Position numbers and translations under genes: made by a program. A stretch of DNA of 64,000 bases from Elizabethkingia miricola (GTDB taxonomy: Bacteria; Bacteroidota; Bacteroidia; Flavobacteriales; Weeksellaceae), in the NCBI RefSeq assembly GCF_001675285.1, contig NZ_LSGQ01000003.1, positions 310,001 through 374,000 of the forward strand. Direction: 5' to 3'. Below are positions 58,864 to 64,000 of this stretch, one piece after another. Position 1 is the stretch's first letter. Every line of letters starts with the position of its first letter. A model generated the notes under the pieces. It was not told the origin of the DNA. It was given only the letters and a program-made list of their open reading frames with translations, and did not search any database.

Positions 58864-59685
58864 ATGAAAAAATACTATCTCTTACTTGGGGTAATAAATA
58901 CATTGTGTATATCCGCACAAACAATAACAGGAACAGTTTATTCTAAAGGCAGCCAAGAGATTGTTCCTTATGCAAAAATTGGGATTGTGAATGAAAACTA
59001 TGGAGTCCAGGCAGACGAAAAGGGGCAGTATACACTAAAACTGGACAATATAAACAAAGATAAACAGTTAATGATTCTGGTAGGAGGCTACGAAACTTTT
59101 AAAACCTCAGTAGCTGATTTTATCAGAGATAATCCACATCCTATCTATCTGGAACCAAAAGTTACCAACATTAAAGAGGTCACTATAACACCCGATTATA
59201 AAGAGAAAAATATGGGGGTTAACAGCAAATCGAAATCTATGATGTTTACACCAAATATGGAAAAGGGAAATAATGTAATAGAAGAAACAGCTGTAGGGTT
59301 TAAAGCCAATAAGAAGCTGAAAATAATGAAGATTAATATGAATTTTGCCCGTTTTGATTCTACTGTTCCTATTAAGGTGAGATATACTATTTACAATGAA
59401 AAAGACGGAAAACCGGATCAGCTTATACTGAACAAAGAGATTATTGAGACAATTACCAAAAATCAGATTATAGATCAGACATATTCACTCGATGTAAGTA
59501 AAGATAATATCTGGCTGCAGGGAAACTTTTATGTGGGAATCCAGTTTATAGGTCAGTCTGATGCTAAGGTAGCTTTAAGCGGAGCTCTATTTCATTCTGG
59601 ATTTTACCGTTCGTTTTACGGAGCATGGGAGAAAATAGGGATAGCGGCCCCTGCCATTAATATTGATGTGAAAATTAAAAAATAA
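58864..59685 (+). CDS. secreted protein with carboxypeptidase-regulatory-like domain
   Basis: A 273-residue protein with a signal peptide (MKKYYLLLGVINTLCISAQ). A CarboxypepD_reg-like Ig fold follows (residues ~20-100, 'ITGTVYSKGSQEIVPYAKIG', 'YGVQADEKGQYTLKLDN'). The rest is a beta-rich domain ('FTPNMEKGNNVIEETAVGFK', 'KLKIMKINMNFARFDSTVPI', 'NIWLQGNFYVGIQFIGQSD') that resembles galactose-binding-like jelly rolls. It lacks a TonB plug or barrel, so it is a stand-alone periplasmic or surface protein of unknown role. Confidence 0.75.
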   Translation: MKKYYLLLGVINTLCISAQTITGTVYSKGSQEIVPYAKIGIVNENYGVQADEKGQYTLKLDNINKDKQLMILVGGYETFKTSVADFIRDNPHPIYLEPKVTNIKEVTITPDYKEKNMGVNSKSKSMMFTPNMEKGNNVIEETAVGFKANKKLKIMKINMNFARFDSTVPIKVRYTIYNEKDGKPDQLILNKEIIETITKNQIIDQTYSLDVSKDNIWLQGNFYVGIQFIGQSDAKVALSGALFHSGFYRSFYGAWEKIGIAAPAINIDVKIKK

Positions 59686-59712
59686 AAGTGAGGCAGCCTG
59701 CTTCACTTTTTT
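59684..59712. terminator. bidirectional terminator
   Basis: AAAAGTGAGGCAG pairs with CTGCTTCACTTTT (one G-T) around a minimal loop, directly behind the stop codon and between convergent genes. Confidence 0.8.
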
Positions 59713-59730
59713 CTTTTGCAAAACAGATTT

Positions 59731-60588
59731 TTAATCCAATGTTAAGCCCTTTAGCTGCCATATATTCCCATTGAAGACATTAACATCCACTTTGGTATTG
59801 ATGCCACCCACGATACCTTTTTCTGTAAACTGCCAGAATCTCCATTCTGCTTTATCTGACGGTACATCTACATCATTGTAATTGGCGAGCCAGAGAGGAT
59901 AGTCTTTAAAGTCGTCCTGAAGATAATCTCTGTAAAAATAATAATAGGTATATATAATAGGTTTTTCACCATAAGCCTCTTCTACAATTTTCAGCCAAAT
60001 TTTCAGATCGCTTCTGAATTCGTTAAGGCTTTTATTCCGGGGAATTTTTTCAATATCCAGAACAGGACGCATATCTCCGGATTCTAATTTGACTGTTTCA
60101 AGAAAATTATTAGCCTGTTGCACAGGGTCTTCTTTTGGACGGTAAAAATGATAGGCACCACGGATGAGTTCGTTCTTTTGAGACGTTTTCCAGTATTCAT
60201 CAAAATGCTGGTCTTTGCCATCTTTTCCCATGGTTGCACGAAGGAGTATAAACCTTATGTCTATTGATCCGTTGGCTATAGTCAGCTTTTTCCAGTTAAT
60301 ATCTTCTTTTCGCTGGTAATGGGAAATATCGATGCCGAAAACTTTATCCGAGTAAAGCGAAACAATTCTGTTTATTCGCTCTTCTTCTGTTTTAGGGTTC
60401 CTTAGTGAATGTTTTTCTTTGCCTTTAAAATGCATGGCATAGTAAAAAACAACCTGATCTTTCATGTAGAAACCAATTCCGATAAGAGACAGAAAAAGAA
60501 TGATAAATAATACCCAAAGTTTCTTTCGGGCATCTGTACGCTTTTTCGCAATAGTTTTTCTTCGCTTTTGTGTTGTTTTTTTTGGCAT
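59731..60588 (-). CDS. glycoside hydrolase family 25 lysozyme, membrane anchored
   Basis: I place the start at ATG 60588 (MPKKTTQKRRKTIAKKRTDA, 285 residues) because the TAGTTTTG promoter element lies at 60600-60607; a frame extending to 60660 would begin before it. A basic N-terminus and one helix (LWVLFIILFLSLIGIGFYMK) anchor a periplasmic GH25 domain. Its features are 'VFGIDISHYQRKEDINWKKL', 'IRGAYHFYRPKEDPVQQANN', the catalytic Asp-x-Glu in 'MRPVLDIEKI', and 'WRFWQFTEKGIVGGINTKVD'. It should cleave the beta-1,4 bond of peptidoglycan, probably for wall remodelling rather than phage lysis. Confidence 0.9.
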   Translation of the reverse strand: MPKKTTQKRRKTIAKKRTDARKKLWVLFIILFLSLIGIGFYMKDQVVFYYAMHFKGKEKHSLRNPKTEEERINRIVSLYSDKVFGIDISHYQRKEDINWKKLTIANGSIDIRFILLRATMGKDGKDQHFDEYWKTSQKNELIRGAYHFYRPKEDPVQQANNFLETVKLESGDMRPVLDIEKIPRNKSLNEFRSDLKIWLKIVEEAYGEKPIIYTYYYFYRDYLQDDFKDYPLWLANYNDVDVPSDKAEWRFWQFTEKGIVGGINTKVDVNVFNGNIWQLKGLTLD

Positions 60589-60599
60589 AAATTCTGCTG

Positions 60600-60607
60600 C
60601 AAAACTA
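60600..60607 (-). promoter_or_regulatory. -7 element of the GH25 gene
   Basis: TAGTTTTG on the minus strand, 12 bp before the chosen ATG. Confidence 0.5.
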
Positions 60608-60666
60608 TTAAAAGCTTTTTGTTTTTGGAAGTCTAAATAGTGATTTATTCCTAAAAACATCCTTTT

Positions 60667-60682
60667 TATTTTTGTAAATTTG
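60667..60682 (+). promoter_or_regulatory. tandem -7 elements of the NDH-2 gene
   Basis: TATTTTTG (60667-60674) is followed directly by TAAATTTG (60675-60682), two exact TAnnTTTG matches in series 28-43 bp before the ATG. Confidence 0.5.
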
Positions 60683-60710
60683 ATGCATATAAACAGTTTT
60701 TCCCCATACT

Positions 60711-61970
60711 ATGAGTGAAAAAATCCTTATTATAGGTGGTGGCTTCGCAGGGCTTCGTCTTGCCAGAAGGCTAAACCAGAAAAGAGAAAAACGTATTACG
60801 GTGATTGATAAGGTAAATCATCATATGTTCCAGCCTTTATTCTATCAGGTTGCAAGTGGACGTATAGAACCTTCTAATATTTCGTTTCCTTTCCGAAAAA
60901 TATTTCAAAAATCGAAAAATATTCAGTTTAGGATGACTGATATTGTAAAGATTATACCCGAGGAAAATAAGGTGGTTAGTGAAGATGCGGAATTCAAATA
61001 TGATAAACTGGTTATAGCAACTGGATGCAAGACTAATTTTTACGGAAATGAAGTTCTGGAAGGAAATGCATACGGAATGAAAAACACTCAGGAAGCAATC
61101 AGTATCCGGAATCATGTGCTCATGACTTTTGAGCGTCTGATTATTGAAAGACAGAGGAGTGATGATGGTGACTGGAATTTGGTTATTGTAGGCGGAGGAC
61201 CTACAGGAGCCGAGTTGGCAGGAGCTTTTGCAGAAATGAAACGCGATGTTCTGCCACGGGACTATCCTAAAATGAGCTTCAAAAATCTGAATATTATTCT
61301 TATTAATGCTACGGATAAACCTTTAGCATCAATGAGTACAGAAGCACAGAATAAATCCGAAGAATATTTAAAACAGCTGGGGGTTACACTAATGAACAAT
61401 ACCCGGGTGGATGCTTATGATGGTGAAAATGTTACTTTACACGACGGAACTGTTATCCCATCCAACAATGTTATCTGGGCGGCAGGGGTTACCGGAAATA
61501 TTATAGATGGTATTTCGCAGGAGCATATTATGCGGAACCGCTACATAGTGGATGAGTACAACAAAGTAAAAGGATACGATAATATATACGCTATTGGAGA
61601 TATTGCCTATATGGAAACAGCAGAATATCCTCAGGGACATGCACAGCTGGCTAGTGTGGCAATCGACCAGGGAGAGCAACTTGGAAAAAATCTGTTAAAA
61701 ACATCAGCATCGGCATGGGAACCTTTTAAATATAAAGATAAAGGCTCTATGGCAACGATAGGAAAACACAGAGCTGTAGTCGATCTCCGGGATTTTAAAT
61801 TCCAGGGAAGGCTGGCCTGGTATTTCTGGATGTTTTTACACCTTATGCTCATTCTGAGTGTAAGAAATAAAATTGCCATTTTTTATAACTGGGCGTGGGC
61901 TTACATAAATAAAGATTCGTCTTTAAGGCTTATTATCGTTCCGCACAAAAAGAATAATACTGAACAATGA
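60711..61970 (+). CDS. type II NADH:quinone oxidoreductase
   Basis: A 419-residue membrane-associated flavoprotein. The FAD site is '[20 protein letters not shown]' at the N-terminus and the NADH site '[20 protein letters not shown]' near residue 160. The quinone-site motif '[20 protein letters not shown]' and the C-terminal amphipathic pair '[20 protein letters not shown]' and 'FYNWAWAYI' are typical of NDH-2. It feeds electrons from NADH to menaquinone without proton pumping. It is co-transcribed with trmD (ATGA overlap). Ferredoxin-NADP reductase-like relatives are less likely given the helices. Confidence 0.92.
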   Translation: MSEKILIIGGGFAGLRLARRLNQKREKRITVIDKVNHHMFQPLFYQVASGRIEPSNISFPFRKIFQKSKNIQFRMTDIVKIIPEENKVVSEDAEFKYDKLVIATGCKTNFYGNEVLEGNAYGMKNTQEAISIRNHVLMTFERLIIERQRSDDGDWNLVIVGGGPTGAELAGAFAEMKRDVLPRDYPKMSFKNLNIILINATDKPLASMSTEAQNKSEEYLKQLGVTLMNNTRVDAYDGENVTLHDGTVIPSNNVIWAAGVTGNIIDGISQEHIMRNRYIVDEYNKVKGYDNIYAIGDIAYMETAEYPQGHAQLASVAIDQGEQLGKNLLKTSASAWEPFKYKDKGSMATIGKHRAVVDLRDFKFQGRLAWYFWMFLHLMLILSVRNKIAIFYNWAWAYINKDSSLRLIIVPHKKNNTEQ

Positions 61971-62644
61971 GAATTGATATAATATCTGTTTTACCAGAGT
62001 TAATGGAGAGTCCTTTTAAGGCATCAATCCTTAAAAGAGCAATGCAGAAGGAAATAGCGGAAGTACATTTCCATCATTTAAGAGAATGGGGATTTGGTAA
62101 ACACCGCCAAATAGATGATGAACCTTATGGAGGAGGAGCCGGAATGGTTATGATGGTAGAACCTATAGATAACTGTATTTCATCATTAAAAGCAGAAAGA
62201 AACTATGATGAGGTTATTTATCTGACACCTGATGGAGAGACATTGAATCAGAAAATAGCCAACACACTTTCCATTCAGGAAAATCTTATTTTCCTGTGTG
62301 GACATTATAAAGGAATAGATCAGAGAGTAAGAGAGCTGCATGTAACCAAAGAGATTTCTATTGGTGATTATGTTCTTACAGGCGGAGAGCTTGCAGCATG
62401 TGTACTTGCAGATTCTGTGATTCGTCTTATTCCGGGAGTATTGAATGATGAGCAGTCTGCATTGACTGACAGTTTTCAGGATGACTTACTCTCCCCACCA
62501 ATTTATACAAGACCAGAAGAGTATAAAGGACTAAAAGTTCCGGATGTTTTGCTTAGTGGTCATACGCAGAATATAGAAGATTGGCGATATGATGAGGCAG
62601 TAAGAATTACACAGGAAAAAAGGCCTGATTTATTAAACAAATAA
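61967..62644 (+). CDS. trmD: tRNA (guanine-N1-)-methyltransferase
   Basis: A 225-residue cytoplasmic SPOUT methyltransferase that makes m1G37 in tRNAs with a G36 and prevents +1 frameshifting. Motifs: '[20 protein letters not shown]', '[20 protein letters not shown]' and the knot '[20 protein letters not shown]'. The catalytic Asp is in 'ALTDSFQDD'. The gene overlaps the NDH-2 stop by 4 bp and is followed within 10 bp by an EEP-family nuclease. In many bacteria trmD sits in the rpsP-rimM-trmD-rplS operon; here it does not. Confidence 0.97.
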   Translation: MRIDIISVLPELMESPFKASILKRAMQKEIAEVHFHHLREWGFGKHRQIDDEPYGGGAGMVMMVEPIDNCISSLKAERNYDEVIYLTPDGETLNQKIANTLSIQENLIFLCGHYKGIDQRVRELHVTKEISIGDYVLTGGELAACVLADSVIRLIPGVLNDEQSALTDSFQDDLLSPPIYTRPEEYKGLKVPDVLLSGHTQNIEDWRYDEAVRITQEKRPDLLNK

Positions 62645-62654
62645 AAAGCATAAT

Positions 62655-63635
62655 TTGGAATTACCCCCTGCAGTTTCGGAACTGGTAATGTTTTATAATA
62701 CTGAAAATTTTTTTTCTCCGCAGGAAGAACAGTATCATCGGAATTATATTCCCAAATCTGGTTTAAAAAACTGGAATGAAGAACGTTATCAGAATAAAAT
62801 ATTTAAATTTTCCAGAACTTTTGAATATATTCGTGAAGAAATTGGACAATTTCCAATGCTTATAGGTCTTGCAGAAGTAGAAAATGATAAAGTACTTCAG
62901 CATATAACAGAACAGGAGATCTTTGAAGGGAAATACGATTTTGTACATTATGATTCACTGGACGAGCGGGGTGTAGATACTGCATTACTGTACGATAAAA
63001 GTAAACTCGTCCTGTTGCATTCCGAGGTCTATTCCGAAATATTTGATATTGAAGACGGGCTGCCCAATACATTTGATACAACAAGGGATGTTCTGTATTG
63101 TGTGTTTCAGTATGGAGTTACAGAGCTTAATGTTTATGTACTGCATTTACCTTCCAAACGGGAAAAAGATGTAAATGCTCCGAAGCGTAAAATTATTCTG
63201 GACAAACTGAAGAAAAAAATACAGGATAAACTCTCTCAGAATCCTCAGGAAAATATTCTGGTGATGGGAGATTTTAATGAAAATCCTGACGATGCTAATG
63301 TTCAGAGCTTTATACATTCCAGTGAAGAAAATGAAAAAATATTAGTAAATTCTTTTGAAGAATTATATAATAAAAAAAAATATTCTACGTTTCATAGAAG
63401 CGAAGGCTTATTATTTGATCAAATAATTTTATCGCCTTCATTTTTTAACTTAGAAAGTGATGTTAAGTTTATAAACGCTCACGTTTTTAATTCGGAACAT
63501 CTTAAAGAAAGAAGCTATCGATATCGGGGTCGCCCATTTAGGACATATGTAGGAACCCGTTATCTGGGAGGATATAGTGACCATTTTCCGGTGTTGGTAG
63601 CGCTAAAGTTGACAAAACAAATAGGAAATATATGA
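62655..63635 (+). CDS. endonuclease/exonuclease/phosphatase family protein
   Basis: A ~326-residue EEP-fold phosphodiesterase/nuclease. Family motifs are 'VMFYNTENFFSPQEEQYHRN' (first strand with metal-binding Asn-Glu), 'PMLIGLAEVENDKVLQHI' (catalytic Glu), 'LHLPSKREKDVNAPKRKI', 'NILVMGDFNENPDD' (Asp-Asn) and a final 'GGYSDHFPVLVALK' (Asp-His). The start is uncertain: a TTG at 62655 or ATG at 62688, the latter cutting into the first strand. The stop overlaps the next ATG (ATGA). Whether it cuts DNA or phosphate esters is unknown. Confidence 0.88.
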   Translation: MELPPAVSELVMFYNTENFFSPQEEQYHRNYIPKSGLKNWNEERYQNKIFKFSRTFEYIREEIGQFPMLIGLAEVENDKVLQHITEQEIFEGKYDFVHYDSLDERGVDTALLYDKSKLVLLHSEVYSEIFDIEDGLPNTFDTTRDVLYCVFQYGVTELNVYVLHLPSKREKDVNAPKRKIILDKLKKKIQDKLSQNPQENILVMGDFNENPDDANVQSFIHSSEENEKILVNSFEELYNKKKYSTFHRSEGLLFDQIILSPSFFNLESDVKFINAHVFNSEHLKERSYRYRGRPFRTYVGTRYLGGYSDHFPVLVALKLTKQIGNI

Positions 63636-64000
63636 AAAATCTAGCAAGCGCAGGATATCATCTTGATGCTATTGACAAGGAAATTATCTACTTATTGATG
63701 GATAATGCCAAAACTTCTTTGGCACACATTTCATCTCACGTAGGTATTTCTACAACAGCAGTACATCAGAGGATAAAAAAATTAGAACAGGCAGGTGTAA
63801 TCGAAAATTCGATTTCTTTCCTGAATCCGAGAAAAGTAGGGTACAAAGTAACTTCTTATATGGGAGTTTATCTTGATCAGCCTAGCCACTACAATGAAAT
63901 TATCAAGTCTTTAGAACAGATTAATGAGGTTGTTGAAGCTCATTATACAACAGGAAACTACACTGTATTCCTTAAAGTTCTTGCAAAAGACAATGACCAT
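63632..64000 (+). CDS. Lrp/AsnC family transcriptional regulator (3' truncated by window)
   Basis: ATG 63632 overlaps the preceding stop. The 123 visible residues begin with an AsnC-type winged helix: 'LDAIDKEIIYLLMDNAKTSL', 'AHISSHVGISTTAVHQRIKK' and 'LEQAGVIENSISFLNPRKVG'. The ligand-binding RAM domain follows ('YMGVYLDQPSHYNEIIKSLE', 'INEVVEAHYTTGNYTVFLKV'). Lrp proteins respond to amino acids. The last residues lie outside the window. Confidence 0.92.
   Translation, partial: MKNLASAGYHLDAIDKEIIYLLMDNAKTSLAHISSHVGISTTAVHQRIKKLEQAGVIENSISFLNPRKVGYKVTSYMGVYLDQPSHYNEIIKSLEQINEVVEAHYTTGNYTVFLKVLAKDNDH

Noticed and set aside
1-64000. CRISPR array, rRNA operon, insertion sequence or prophage
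   Set aside because: No regularly spaced repeats, no rRNA sequence, no transposase, integrase or phage structural gene was found. The GH25 lysozyme is membrane anchored and has no phage neighbours.

Overview
The window comes from an AT-rich member of the Bacteroidota, most likely a Weeksellaceae flavobacterium of the Elizabethkingia/Chryseobacterium type. Evidence: two SusC/SusD loci, many TonB-dependent receptors, class II HMG-CoA reductase (mevalonate route), a short MenE, and promoters of the Bacteroidota form TTG-N19-21-TAnnTTTG that can be read directly in front of many genes. No rRNA, CRISPR array, phage or insertion sequence was seen. One tRNA gene (Gln, anticodon TTG) is present.

Layout. 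1-7.7 kb: the tail of one SusC with its SusD, a small coiled-coil secreted protein, and a complete SusC/SusD pair for outer-membrane nutrient uptake. 7.8-8.0 kb: a 49-residue double-glycine leader peptide with a cysteine-rich tail, in its own promoter/terminator unit. 8.0-17.8 kb: argS, a DPP IV-like S9 peptidase, an M1 aminopeptidase, menE, an unknown gene, arfB and a deoxyhypusine synthase homologue. 17.8-24 kb: an acyltransferase, a Dph6-like ATP pyrophosphatase, an alkyltransferase-like protein, a Crp-type regulator followed by a perfect TGTGA-N6-TCACA site and a DJ-1/PfpI gene, then an HxlR regulator divergent from a quinone-type oxidoreductase, and an alpha/beta hydrolase. 24-27.4 kb: htpG, recA and tRNA-Gln.

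27.4-32.8 kb is the most accessory-looking stretch. It holds two paralogous lipoproteins whose upstream regions share an identical 51-bp promoter block, a third lipoprotein, two decayed gene remnants, a penicillin-binding protein 2 gene and an intergenic pseudoknot-shaped inverted-repeat pair. 32.8-37.8 kb: a LytTR response regulator, a LytS-type histidine kinase, a TPR-like secreted protein and a TonB-dependent receptor, all on the minus strand. 37.8-42 kb: an XRE/membrane protein, a DTG/DSG aspartyl-protease-like protein, a 45-residue membrane peptide, an M15-like DUF5715 protein and a phytase-like esterase lipoprotein.

42-64 kb is mostly housekeeping: an ABC-F protein, HMG-CoA reductase, DUF423, sucC, MscS, an outer-membrane barrel, a TonB siderophore receptor, a Gfo/Idh/MocA oxidoreductase, a second DTG protein, deoD, a second ABC-F protein, a TlpA-like thioredoxin, a 5'(3')-deoxyribonucleotidase, a GH25 lysozyme, NDH-2, trmD, an EEP nuclease and the start of an Lrp/AsnC regulator.

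Function calls rest on motifs and remembered family features. No database search was run.
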